This document shows positions 17,981-27,300 of a stretch of DNA of 64,000 bases, one piece after another. The notes under the pieces are model-generated. The model saw only the letters and a program-made list of their open reading frames with translations, did no database searches and had not been told where the DNA came from. The translations under genes and the position numbers were made by a program. How positions within the stretch are numbered: position 1 is the stretch's first letter; each line of letters opens with the position of its first letter. The DNA lies in the NCBI RefSeq assembly GCF_900103605.1, contig NZ_FNHY01000001.1, positions 434,001 to 498,000 on the forward strand. Direction: 5' to 3'. The stretch comes from Psychrobacillus sp. OK028 (lineage in GTDB: Bacteria; Bacillota; Bacilli; Bacillales_A; Planococcaceae).

Positions 17981-18787
17981 TTGGATATATACAAGATAGA
18001 TACATACGCCAAGTCGTTGATAAAAGAAGCAGCACATAATATTAAAGCCTCCTTGACTTCCGAACTCATCATTGAATCGAAGTCTGAAGCAAATGATTTG
18101 GTTACCAATATTGATAAAGAGACAGAACAATTTTTTATTGAGCATATTAAAGCTGATTTTCCAGAGCATCGAATATTTGGGGAAGAGGGATTTGGCGATG
18201 ATATAAAGGATTTAGCAGGTTATGTATGGTTATTAGATCCAATAGATGGAACAACCAATTTCATTCATCAAAAACATAATTTTGCTATATCGCTAGGTAT
18301 ATATAAAGATGGGGTAGGAATTTTAGGGTATATATATAATGTGATGGAAGATACTTTGCTAAGCGGCTCTTTAAATGGTGGTGCCTATTTGAATGACCAG
18401 CGATTGCCAATGCTTCTTCCGACAACGGTTGAGGAGGCAGTCGTTGGGATAAATGCAAGATGGGTGGTGCCAAATAGACATGTGCATCATGAAGGGATGG
18501 TGAATTTACTTAAAACGGTAAGGGGTACTAGATCACTTGGGTCAGCTGCCATTGAAATATCCTATGTAGTGACGGGAAGATTGGATGCCTATATGTCTAT
18601 GCGGCTTTCACCATGGGATGTTGCTGGTGGAATGGTGTTGGCAAAAGAGGTTGGAGCAGTTGTAACGAATTTAGCGTTTGAACATCTAGATTTACTAGGT
18701 GCTGATAGCTTCATCGTTTCGAAACCAGGATTACATGATCAATTATTATCGGAATATATTAAACTAAAACAAAATCCAGCAAGATAA
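17981..18787 (+). CDS. suhB: Inositol monophosphatase family protein (SuhB/YktC)
   Basis: A 268-residue Mg2+-dependent, Li+-sensitive-type phosphatase. Metal sites are visible in GEEGFG, DPIDGTTNF and SPWDVAGG. Bacterial members dephosphorylate inositol-1-phosphate or related sugar phosphates, or NADP. It matches B. subtilis YktC in position and motifs. The start is TTG at 17981, because AAGGGG is 8 nt upstream and the in-frame GTG at 17972 lies inside that ribosome site. Confidence 0.9.
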   Translation: MDIYKIDTYAKSLIKEAAHNIKASLTSELIIESKSEANDLVTNIDKETEQFFIEHIKADFPEHRIFGEEGFGDDIKDLAGYVWLLDPIDGTTNFIHQKHNFAISLGIYKDGVGILGYIYNVMEDTLLSGSLNGGAYLNDQRLPMLLPTTVEEAVVGINARWVVPNRHVHHEGMVNLLKTVRGTRSLGSAAIEISYVVTGRLDAYMSMRLSPWDVAGGMVLAKEVGAVVTNLAFEHLDLLGADSFIVSKPGLHDQLLSEYIKLKQNPAR

Positions 18788-18804
18788 TTCCTGCTGGATC
18801 ATAT

Positions 18805-18990
18805 TTATAACAAACCTGAGTCGCGCATTTTTTTCTTTGTCTTGAAACCAAATCCCATAATGACAAATAATAAAATAAGGAATATAAGAATTAGTGGTAT
18901 ACTCCTTAGTGCAACAGCAATTCCGATAAGTGCCATAGATAAAATGGCACCTATGGAATATAGGACGAAAATCCATTTAATATTACCCAA
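18805..18990 (-). CDS. ylaF: Small membrane protein YlaF family (DUF5325)
   Basis: A 61-residue protein with two hydrophobic helices and a basic tail (KTKKKMRDSGLL). It corresponds in size and place (next to typA) to B. subtilis YlaF. The start is TTG at 18990, 8 nt after a clear TGGAGG; a longer frame to 19005 would begin inside the ribosome site. The function is unknown. It is divergent from typA. Confidence 0.7.
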   Translation of the reverse strand: MGNIKWIFVLYSIGAILSMALIGIAVALRSIPLILIFLILLFVIMGFGFKTKKKMRDSGLL

Positions 18991-19044
18991 AATGATTACC
19001 TCCAAAAAAAATGATAAAAAATAATATTACTTTAGTTTTACATG

Positions 19045-19053
19045 TGATATAAT
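19045..19053 (+). promoter_or_regulatory. Extended -10 promoter of typA
   Basis: TGATATAAT lies about 40 nt before the typA ATG, a TGn-extended TATAAT with no clear -35. Confidence 0.6.
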
Positions 19054-19094
19054 AACACAGTTATGGACTCGAAAAAAGAATATGGAGTGGAAAT

Positions 19095-20942
19095 ATGACA
19101 AATACACGTCAAGATTTAAGAAACATTGCAATTATAGCACACGTTGACCATGGGAAAACGACATTAGTTGACCAATTATTGAAACAATCAGGTACTTTCC
19201 GTTCAAATGAACATGTAGACGAACGAGCAATGGATTCTGGTGATATAGAACGTGAACGCGGTATTACAATTTTAGCGAAAAACACAGCTGTTGATTATAA
19301 TGGGACACGCATTAATATTTTGGATACGCCTGGACATGCCGACTTCGGTGGAGAAGTAGAACGTATCTTGAAAATGGTAGATGGTGTTTTACTAGTTGTT
19401 GATGCATATGAAGGCTGTATGCCACAAACACGTTTCGTATTGAAAAAAGCGTTAGAACAAAAGTTAACGCCAATCGTTGTAGTAAATAAAGTAGATAAAG
19501 AATCAGCTCGTCCATTAGAAGTAGTAGATGAGGTTCTAGAATTATTTATTGAATTAGGTGCAGATGAAGATCAATTAGAATTCCCAGTTGTTTATGCTTC
19601 TGGTGTAAACGGTACTGCTTCTTTAGATGATGATCCTGCTAAACAAGAAGAAGATATGAAATCACTTTTCGATATGATTATTTCAGCTATCCCAGCACCA
19701 ATTGATAACTCAGATGAGCCATTACAATTCCAAGTGGCATTACTGGACTACAATGACTATGTAGGTCGTATCGGTATTGGACGTGTTTTCCGTGGGACAA
19801 TCGAAGTAGGACAACAAATTTCCTTGATGAAATTAGATGGTTCCATTAAAAACTATCGAGTTACAAAACTATTCGGTTTCTTCGGCTTAAAACGTGTAGA
19901 AATCCAAACGGCTAAAGCTGGGGATTTAATCGCAGTGTCTGGTATGGAACAAATTAATGTTGGGGAAACAGTTTGTCCTACAGATCACCCTGATGCGTTA
20001 ACTCCTTTACGTATCGATGAACCAACTCTACAAATGACTTTCTTAGTAAACAACTCACCATTTGCTGGAAGAGAAGGTAAATGGGTTACTTCACGTAAAA
20101 TTGAAGAACGTCTACGTTCACAATTAGAAACAGATGTTTCACTACGTGTTGAAGATACAGAATCTCCAGATGCTTGGACTGTTTCTGGTCGTGGAGAGCT
20201 TCATTTGTCGATTTTAATCGAAAATATGCGTCGTGAAGGTTTTGAACTACAAGTTTCTAAACCAAAAGTTATTATCCGTGAAATTGACGGGAAAAAATGT
20301 GAACCAATTGAAAGAGTACAAATTGATGTGCCAGAAGACTCAGTAGGTTCTATTATTGAATCAATGGGTACTCGCAAAGGTGAAATGATCGATATGGTCA
20401 ACAACGGTAATGGCCAAGTTCGTTTAATCTTTATGGTTCCAGCTCGTGGTTTAATTGGATATACAACAGAATTTATGTCATTAACTAAAGGTTTCGGTAT
20501 TATTAACCATACGTTTGATAGCTATCAGCCGGTAGTTTCAGGACGTGTTGGTGGACGTCACCAAGGTGTTCTAGTATCAATGGAAACTGGTAAAGCGACA
20601 ACTTACGGTATGATGCAAGTAGAAGATCGCGGAACATTATTCGTTGAACCAGGTACGGAAATTTACGAAGGTATGATTGTTGGGGAAAATACTCGTGATG
20701 CTGATATCACAGTTAATATCACGAAAATGAAACAAAAAACTAATATTCGTTCTGCAAACAAGGACCAAACGAATGTTATTAAAAGACCTCGTATTTTAAC
20801 GCTTGAAGAGGCTATTGAGTATTTAGGTGATGATGAATATCTAGAGGTTACACCTGAGTCAATTCGTTTACGTAAACAAATTCTAGAGAAAAATGAACGT
20901 GAACGTGTGACAAAGAAAAAGAAAAATGCAGAACTGGAATAG
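19095..20942 (+). CDS. typA: Translational GTPase TypA/BipA
   Basis: A 615-residue ribosome-binding GTPase related to EF-G, involved in 50S assembly and growth at low temperature. The G1 motif is AHVDHGKTTL (residues 15-24), G2 lies in RGITI, G3 is DTPGHADF and G4 is NKVD. EF-G-like domains and a BipA-specific C-terminal domain follow. The length and end (KKKKNAELE) are normal. In B. subtilis this gene is ylaG/bipA at the same place. GGAGTGG precedes the ATG. Confidence 0.96.
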   Translation: MTNTRQDLRNIAIIAHVDHGKTTLVDQLLKQSGTFRSNEHVDERAMDSGDIERERGITILAKNTAVDYNGTRINILDTPGHADFGGEVERILKMVDGVLLVVDAYEGCMPQTRFVLKKALEQKLTPIVVVNKVDKESARPLEVVDEVLELFIELGADEDQLEFPVVYASGVNGTASLDDDPAKQEEDMKSLFDMIISAIPAPIDNSDEPLQFQVALLDYNDYVGRIGIGRVFRGTIEVGQQISLMKLDGSIKNYRVTKLFGFFGLKRVEIQTAKAGDLIAVSGMEQINVGETVCPTDHPDALTPLRIDEPTLQMTFLVNNSPFAGREGKWVTSRKIEERLRSQLETDVSLRVEDTESPDAWTVSGRGELHLSILIENMRREGFELQVSKPKVIIREIDGKKCEPIERVQIDVPEDSVGSIIESMGTRKGEMIDMVNNGNGQVRLIFMVPARGLIGYTTEFMSLTKGFGIINHTFDSYQPVVSGRVGGRHQGVLVSMETGKATTYGMMQVEDRGTLFVEPGTEIYEGMIVGENTRDADITVNITKMKQKTNIRSANKDQTNVIKRPRILTLEEAIEYLGDDEYLEVTPESIRLRKQILEKNERERVTKKKKNAELE

Positions 20943-20963
20943 AAACTGAAAGGGTGAATAACC

Positions 20964-21290
20964 TTGGAGGAAAAGCAATTCGTATTTGGTAGAATGTCTA
21001 GTATAGCGAGATATATTTATGAGGTTATGCCAAATTTCGATATAGCTGGTTATGTGCTATTTGTTTTAATTTTCCTGCTATCCGTGCTTGTGTACAAGCT
21101 TGGGTTTGCAAAGAAATTGCGTTTTAGTCAAAATGTTGTCATTTACGTATTTTTGTTATTAGGTTGTCTAATGTTGACGTTCCTTGCATTCTTCCTTCCA
21201 GTTGTGGAAGGGTTAATCGTGGCAGCATTAATCCTAATCATTTATAAAATACGTTTACGATTAGAGAAAAAACAAAGCTCGACTACTTAA
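20964..21290 (+). CDS. ylaH: YlaH-like membrane protein
   Basis: A 108-residue protein with three predicted hydrophobic helices after a short soluble N terminus, of the YlaH family of unknown function. It begins with TTG at 20964 after AAAGGGTGA, 21 nt downstream of typA, and is cotranscribed with it as in B. subtilis. A hairpin terminator overlaps its stop codon region. Confidence 0.82.
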   Translation: MEEKQFVFGRMSSIARYIYEVMPNFDIAGYVLFVLIFLLSVLVYKLGFAKKLRFSQNVVIYVFLLLGCLMLTFLAFFLPVVEGLIVAALILIIYKIRLRLEKKQSSTT

Positions 21291-21312
21291 ATGTAGCCGA
21301 GCTTTTTCTTTT
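21274..21312 (+). terminator. Terminator after ylaH
   Basis: AAAGCTCGACTAC and GTAGCCGAGCTTT form a 13-nt stem with one mismatch, followed by TTCTTTT. It starts inside the end of ylaH. Confidence 0.85.
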
Positions 21313-21352
21313 TGCAAAGGTTTTCTCATGCATGAAAGAATGAATACCTCTA

Positions 21353-21434
21353 CTGATTTCCGTTTCATGTGGACGCTTTCCATAGGTGAGGTCGAGCTTA
21401 TACCACTGGAGTCCCCACCTTGCACTCCAATCAA
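21353..21434. repeat. GC-rich intergenic element, TGATTTCCG…AATCAA type
   Basis: It starts TGATTTCCG and includes GTGGACGCTTTCC and GGAGTCCCCACC before ending CCAATCAA. The two ends are imperfect inverted repeats. Other members in this window lie at 42538, 42855, 47340, 59520 and 59785. Confidence 0.7.
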
Positions 21435-21590
21435 CAGAGTGGGTAGTACTCCTTAATTAGATTAGTCAGGCATACGGTTATGATATTGAGATTAGTCATA
21501 GAATCTTCAGGGACAAAACCTCAGAAAGTCGTTATTGAATGTTATTAGCTACGTTGAAAAGAAGTAGATAGTTGAAAACGAATTAAGAAT
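21435..21590. other. Intergenic sequence without recognised feature
   Basis: About 155 bp between two repeat elements. I see no gene, terminator or clear promoter in it. Confidence 0.5.
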
Positions 21591-21960
21591 AAGAGAAGCG
21601 AACGAAATTGCATCTTCGGTCCCACAGCCACAGGATGTGGGTCAGGCAGTCGTTACAAAATATTTTTTTATTTTGCGACGAGCTTTGCGCAGGAGCACCA
21701 CGATGTCGCGTACTTAGACTGTCATCTTTCATCCACCCCTATGAATAGGATTGGATCTTTTCTCTAGTTATCCAAAAACGCAATTACCTGTTTCTAAGAG
21801 TAGAAGGACGACGGATAGACAAACGCCAAAAGATTACAGAAAAAAAGATAGGCTGTTCGTGACGTCAGTCACGAACAGCCTATCAAAAAAAACAATCAGT
21901 AATAATATAGCAACAAGTCTGTCCAAAGCCCTTCAAAAACTATAGAACAGGTATTGAAAT
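21591..21960. repeat. Dispersed composite repeat, copy A
   Basis: A 370-bp non-coding element. It contains, in order: GAAGCGAACGAAATTG…ATCTTC, GTCAGGCAGTCGTT, ACTTAGACTGTCATC, a CCTATGAATAGGATT block, GTTATCC-AAAACGCA, a long hairpin (21847-21884), and a 3' end with TCTGTCC…ACAGGT. Copies with parts of this order lie at about 28060 (B), 34625 (C) and 56255 (D). An open frame across it (21751-21945) is not considered real. Confidence 0.8.
21847..21884. other. Long hairpin inside composite repeat A
   Basis: Arms GATAGGCTGTTCGTGAC and GTCACGAACAGCCTATC (17 bp, perfect) enclose GTCA. A runs flank it on both sides. The inner core GTGACGTCAGTCA is shared with the hairpin at 28237-28282, whereas the outer arms are different. 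Confidence 0.9.
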
Positions 21961-21982
21961 GACAATATACAATATTTAATGT

Positions 21983-22186
21983 TTAAAATTCGTTTTCAAT
22001 CAGTCGTGAACTCTTATAGAAAATGAACTTTCCAGTTGCAAGACGCCGGTTTGTTCTTTCTTCTATACGGTCATGACATTCTGGACACATATACGTGTGA
22101 ATGGGGCGATTTCTTAGCTTTTTAGCCAGCGGTAAATCATCTGGTAGATCATCTATTCGATCGCAAATAGCGCATTGTACTTTCAT
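21983..22186 (-). CDS. ylaI: YlaI zinc-ribbon-like protein (DUF2197)
   Basis: A 67-residue protein with two Cys pairs (CAIC near the start, CPEC near residue 36) expected to bind zinc, followed by a basic segment. This matches B. subtilis YlaI. The function is unknown. The ATG is preceded by AGGAGA. It lies 11 nt after the gene at 22198-22698 on the same strand, so the two are probably cotranscribed. Confidence 0.87.
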   Translation of the reverse strand: MKVQCAICDRIDDLPDDLPLAKKLRNRPIHTYMCPECHDRIEERTNRRLATGKFIFYKSSRLIENEF

Positions 22187-22197
22187 GTATACATCTC

Positions 22198-22698
22198 CTA
22201 TTCTACACGGAATGCTGTCACAAATTTTACTGGCGTATTAATATTTGACCCATTTTTTTTCAAAATATGAACAGGACCATCCTCACGAAGAGGTTTACCT
22301 TTATGGCTAAATTTTAATAAAAGATTATCTAATTCTTCTAATGGTATTGTATGCTCACCCTCTGTAGTTTCAACTACAACTTTTGTAGCGGTAGACAATG
22401 GTTCAGCGTTTAGGATAAATGGTTTCATTTCTATTCCGAAAGTACTTGTAAGTGCTCTCGTACGTTCATATTTTTTTTCTGTTTGTAAGGTTGGTGGGTT
22501 TGTAGATCCTTCGATAATTTCACGTGACCAATGAGCCGATGTGACTTTTGTATATTCCTCTAGCTCATCTTTGTACTCATACTCACCAGAAAAAAACTCA
22601 TCCAAATCGATTTTACGATCATCGAAAATCCAAACGGTAGGGTCTAAAGTAATATTAAATTTAACTGCACCTTTAACTGGTATGATAAGTTCCAACAA
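22198..22698 (-). CDS. Conserved hypothetical protein
   Basis: A 166-residue soluble acidic protein that I cannot assign to a characterised family. It has no signal peptide or membrane segment. The C-terminal part (LREDGPVHILKK, then TPVKFVTAFRVE) loosely resembles the beta-strand pattern of molybdopterin-binding oxidoreductase folds, but the Cys and pterin motifs are missing, so I do not make that call. It starts at TTG (22698, or the adjacent TTG at 22695) after GAGGAGG. In B. subtilis this slot between ylaI and ylaN is filled by phoH, ylaL and glutaminase genes instead. Confidence 0.7.
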   Translation of the reverse strand: MLELIIPVKGAVKFNITLDPTVWIFDDRKIDLDEFFSGEYEYKDELEEYTKVTSAHWSREIIEGSTNPPTLQTEKKYERTRALTSTFGIEMKPFILNAEPLSTATKVVVETTEGEHTIPLEELDNLLLKFSHKGKPLREDGPVHILKKNGSNINTPVKFVTAFRVE

Positions 22699-22798
22699 AA
22701 TTGCCTCCTCTAAACTATCTAATCCTACTTAGTATACCTTTAAATTGAAAAGTTCTAAAGAATATTTAACTATTTCCATAAGTTAAATGATAGAACAC

Positions 22799-22827
22799 TT
22801 GCAATTTTTCTGTGCAAAAGATACACT
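22799..22827 (+). promoter_or_regulatory. SigA-type promoter of ylaN
   Basis: TTGCAA, a 17-nt spacer and TACACT, about 45 nt before the ylaN ATG. Confidence 0.5.
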
Positions 22828-22871
22828 TTAGGGAGATATATAATTAGAAATAATAAAATGGGGGCGTCCTC

Positions 22872-23153
22872 ATGGATACTAATATACAAATTTCGTATCA
22901 AGAAAAAGCTTTAGAGCTTTTGAAAAAAGATGCAGAAAAGATTGCACAGCTTATAAAAGTGCAAATGGATAACTTAACGATGCCTCAATGCCCTCTGTAT
23001 GAAGAGGTTTTAGACACGCAAATGTTTGGATTATCACGTGAAATAGATTTTGCGGTAAAGCTTGGACTTTTAGAGAAAAGTGATGGAAAAGAGATTGTCG
23101 CTTCTCTTGAAAAAGAACTATCTGTTTTGCATGAGATTCATACAGAAAAATAA
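22872..23153 (+). CDS. ylaN: YlaN, iron-responsive Fur-interacting protein
   Basis: A 93-residue helical cytosolic protein. In B. subtilis YlaN is conditionally essential and binds Fe(II) and Fur to relieve Fur repression when iron is scarce. The length and the segments [20 protein letters not shown] and [17 protein letters not shown] match the family. GGGGCG precedes the ATG. It has its own promoter and terminator. No Fur box was recognised in its upstream region. Confidence 0.93.
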   Translation: MDTNIQISYQEKALELLKKDAEKIAQLIKVQMDNLTMPQCPLYEEVLDTQMFGLSREIDFAVKLGLLEKSDGKEIVASLEKELSVLHEIHTEK

Positions 23154-23157
23154 CTTT

Positions 23158-23192
23158 AAAACTCAAACAAACACACTGTTTGAGTTTTTTTT
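23158..23192 (+). terminator. Terminator after ylaN
   Basis: AAACTCAAACA and TGTTTGAGTTT form an 11-bp stem, followed by a T run. Confidence 0.9.
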
Positions 23193-23219
23193 CTATCTGA
23201 AGAAATAGAGGTATAATAC

Positions 23220-24383
23220 ATGATTTCATATTTAAAAAGATACGCAAGAAATTTCGATTACCCATTATTGTTTATTTACTTAGCCTTATGCTTTTTTGGC
23301 TTGGTCATGATCTATAGCGCAAGTATGGGCTGGGCAGTGATGAATTACGGTTGGGAACCTGATCATTTTTTCAACAAGCAAAAAACAAATTTATTGCTTT
23401 GTATTCCAGTTTTCTTTCTGGCTGCCTTTTTTCCATATAAACATTATAAGAATAAAGCAATAATGAAACTTATGCTTCTCGTTATGTTTACACTTTTATT
23501 TTCCGTCCATTTTATAGGTGTAGGAGGAGAGAGTGGATCGCAAAGCTGGATTGACTTAGGTTTTAACATCCAGCCATCCGAAATTGCAAAGCTAGTAATT
23601 GTTTTATATTTTGCAGGGATATTTGCAAAAAAATCTGAAAATGGCACTTTAGATAAATTAAATGAATCCGTTGGACCCCCATTACTTGTACTATTTTTTG
23701 TTTTTGTGTCCATTATGATGGAGACGGATGTTGGTAATACAATGATTATTAGTTTCGTAGCTATTTCGGTAATTGCGGCTAGTGGAATTAAATTTAAATC
23801 ATTTTCCAAAATAATCGGATTAATTGGTATAGTTATAGTAGCGGGTCTATTCGCCATCTATATGATGAAAGATGTATTATTAACTCCCCATCGTAGAGGA
23901 AGGTTAGAAGCATTTTTTAATCCTTTTGATTACGAGCAAGGGTATGGATATCAAATTGTAAATGGTTATATTGCCATTGGATCAGGTGGTTTAACAGGCT
24001 TAGGTTTAGGGAATTCCAACCAGAAGTATGGATATCTACCCGAACCACATACTGATTTTATAATGGCTATCATAGCAGAAGAACTTGGACTTATTGGAGT
24101 ATTAATCGTTTTATGTGGATTGTTCTTTATCGTATTTAAAGCGATTAGTATTGCTTTAGCGACAAGAGATCCTCAAGCACGAATGATTGCGGCGGGGATT
24201 GGTAGTATTATAGGGTTTCAAACCTTTATCAATTTAGGAGGTATGCTTGGAATTATCCCGCTGACTGGGGTACCACTCCCATTTATTAGCTACGGAGGTA
24301 CTTCTATTATTATTTTATCAGCAGCACTTGGGATATTGATGAATGTATCAATGTTCGTGAAGCATGAAAAAAATAGACAATAA
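23220..24383 (+). CDS. ftsW: Cell division peptidoglycan glycosyltransferase FtsW (SEDS family)
   Basis: A 387-residue polytopic membrane protein of the SEDS family that polymerises lipid II at the division septum together with a class B PBP. The signature segments are GGESGSQSWIDLG, LGNSNQKYGYLPEPHTDFI and GVPLPFISYGGTS near the C terminus. It has about ten hydrophobic helices. Position before pycA is the same as B. subtilis ftsW (ylaO). The ribosome site is modest (AGAGGT). The partner PBP2B is encoded at the end of the window. Confidence 0.92.
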   Translation: MISYLKRYARNFDYPLLFIYLALCFFGLVMIYSASMGWAVMNYGWEPDHFFNKQKTNLLLCIPVFFLAAFFPYKHYKNKAIMKLMLLVMFTLLFSVHFIGVGGESGSQSWIDLGFNIQPSEIAKLVIVLYFAGIFAKKSENGTLDKLNESVGPPLLVLFFVFVSIMMETDVGNTMIISFVAISVIAASGIKFKSFSKIIGLIGIVIVAGLFAIYMMKDVLLTPHRRGRLEAFFNPFDYEQGYGYQIVNGYIAIGSGGLTGLGLGNSNQKYGYLPEPHTDFIMAIIAEELGLIGVLIVLCGLFFIVFKAISIALATRDPQARMIAAGIGSIIGFQTFINLGGMLGIIPLTGVPLPFISYGGTSIIILSAALGILMNVSMFVKHEKNRQ

Positions 24384-24395
24384 GGGGCGAATTGG

Positions 24396-27300
24396 ATGAA
24401 AAAGATTAAAAAGATTGTAGTTGCAAATAGAGGAGAAATTGCAATACGTATTTTTCGAGCTTGTACAGAGTTAAACCTTCGTACAGTTGCCATCTATTCT
24501 AGAGAGGACAGTGGCTCATTTCACCGGTTTAAATCAGATGAATCTTACTTAGTTGGAGAAGGTAAGAAGCCTATTGATGCTTATTTAGATATTGAAGATA
24601 TCATTCGCATCGCAAAAGAAAGTAAAGCGGATGCAATCCACCCTGGATATGGCTTTCTTTCAGAAAATGTAGACTTTGCAAAAAGATGTGAAGAGGAAGG
24701 CATTATTTTCATTGGTCCTACCTCTAAGCATTTAGATATGTTTGGGGATAAAGTGAAGGCTCGTGAACAAGCAGTACTAGCAGGTATTCCTGTTATCCCG
24801 GGAAGCGATGGCCCTTTAGATACGGTGGAAAAAGTACGTGAATTCGGGAAAACTCACGGCTATCCGTTAATGATTAAAGCTGCATTAGGTGGTGGCGGTC
24901 GTGGAATGCGTGTTGTTCAATCGGAGGATGAGTTAGCAAGTGCTTATGAACGTGCTCGATCAGAAGCGAAAGCTGCTTTCGGTTCGGATGAAGTGTATGT
25001 AGAACGTTGTATTTTCGAGCCGAAGCATATTGAAGTACAAATTCTCGGAGATCGTCAAGGAAATTTAATCCATCTGTATGAACGGGATTGTTCTATTCAA
25101 AGAAGACACCAAAAGGTTGTTGAAATAGCTCCTTCAAATTCATTAAAGTCAGAATTGCGCGACAAAATATGTGATGCGGCAGTTCAATTAATGAAAAATG
25201 TTTCTTACATAAATGCTGGAACAGTAGAATTTTTAGTAACAGAGGATGAATTCTTTTTTATCGAAGTAAATCCACGCATTCAAGTAGAACATACGATTAC
25301 AGAAATGATTACAGGTGTAGATATTGTTCATGCACAGATTAAAATTGCAGATGGCATAGCTCTTAATAGTGAAGAAATGGGAATTCCAAGTCAGGAAAAC
25401 ATTCCATTATTTGGATTCGCAATTCAATCACGTGTAACAACCGAGGATCCATTAAATAATTTCATGCCTGATACAGGAAAATTAATGGTGTACCGCTCGG
25501 GTGGTGGATTTGGTGTACGCTTAGATGCAGGAAACGGGTTCCAAGGGGCTATCATCACTCCTTACTATGACTCTTTGTTAGTGAAAGTTTCTACATGGGG
25601 TATGTCCTTCAAAGAGGCAGCAGCTAAAATGGATAGAAATTTGCAAGAGTTCCGAATTAGAGGAATCAAAACGAATATTCCATTTTTAGAAAATGTCGTA
25701 AAACATCCAAGCTTTATTTCTGGCCAATTTAATACGAGTTTTATCGATTCTACGCCTGAATTATTTATGTTCCCCAATCGCAAGGATCGTGGGACTAAAC
25801 TATTAAATTATATAGGGAATGTCACGGTTAATGGTTTCCCAGGTATCGAGAAAAAATCTAAACCTATTTTTGGTACAACTAGAAAACCGAGTTTTGATTT
25901 GAACACTGCCCCTCCAAGTGGGACGAAGCAAATTTTAGAACAACAAGGTGCAGATGGCGTTATCAAGTGGGTGAAAGAGCAACAGGGTGTGTTGTTAACC
26001 GACACTACTTTCCGGGATGCTCATCAATCTCTATTAGCAACACGGGTCCGTTCTCATGACATGTTCGGAATTGCAAAGGAATCTGCACAAGGAATGCATA
26101 ATTTGTTTTCTTATGAGATGTGGGGAGGAGCAACTTTTGACGTTGCTTACCGGTTCTTGAAAGAGAATCCTTGGGATCGATTGATAAAAATGAGACAAAT
26201 GATTCCGAATGTATTATTCCAAATGTTATTCCGTGGTGCAAACGCAGTAGGATACAAAAATTATCCTGATAATGTTATTAAAGAGTTTATACAAAAGTCT
26301 GCTGAAGCTGGTATAGACGTTTTCCGAATCTTTGATAGTCTAAACTGGATAAAAGGGATGGAAGTTGCAATAGATGCAACTAGACAGTCTGGTAAAATCG
26401 CAGAGGCCGCACTATGTTACACTGGGGACATTTTAGATGACAGTAGAGACAAATATACAGTTCAATACTACAAAGAGATGGCGAAAGAGTTAGAAAAAGC
26501 AGGGGCACATATTTTAGCGATTAAAGACATGGCTGGATTATTAAAACCAGAGGCAGCCTATCGTCTAGTAAGTGAATTAAAGAGCACCGTTGATATCCCT
26601 ATCCACCTTCATACGCATGATACGAGTGGTAACGGAGTATTCACCTATGCAAAAGCTATAGAAGCCGGAGTAGATATTGTGGATACTGCTTTAGGAGCGA
26701 TGGCCGGTCTAACTTCCCAGCCGAGTGCAAGTAGCTTAAGCTATGCACTGTATGGTTCTAATAGAGAGGTAATAGGAAATATCGATGCTTTTGAAAAAAT
26801 CTCTTATTACTGGGAGGATGTACGAAAATATTACCAAGATTTCGAAAGTGGTATGATGAGTCCACATACGGAGATCTATGTTCATGAGATGCCAGGCGGA
26901 CAATATAGTAACCTTCAGCAACAAGCAAAGGCTGTAGGACTTGGAGAACGCTGGGAAGAAGTAAAAGAAATGTATTCTCGCGTAAATCTATTATTTGGTG
27001 ATGTGGTGAAGGTTACCCCTTCTTCTAAAGTAGTGGGGGATATGGCTCTATTCATGGTACAAAATAATTTAGATGAGGTTTCAGTGATTACGAGAGGAAA
27101 GACTGTCGATTTCCCTGATTCTGTTATAGAGTTTTTTGAAGGATATATTGGACAGCCTTACGGAGGTTTTCCTAAGGAATTACAAAAAGTAATACTAAAG
27201 GATCGTGAAGCAATAACAGTGCGTCCTGGGGAATTGCTGGAGCCTGTGAACTTCGAGGAAGTTAAGGAAATGCTGTTTCACAAATTAGAACGTCCTGTTA

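Noticed and set aside
21751-21945. 64-residue protein within composite repeat A
   Set aside because: The frame runs through the long hairpin, lacks a ribosome site and is broken in the other copies of the repeat.
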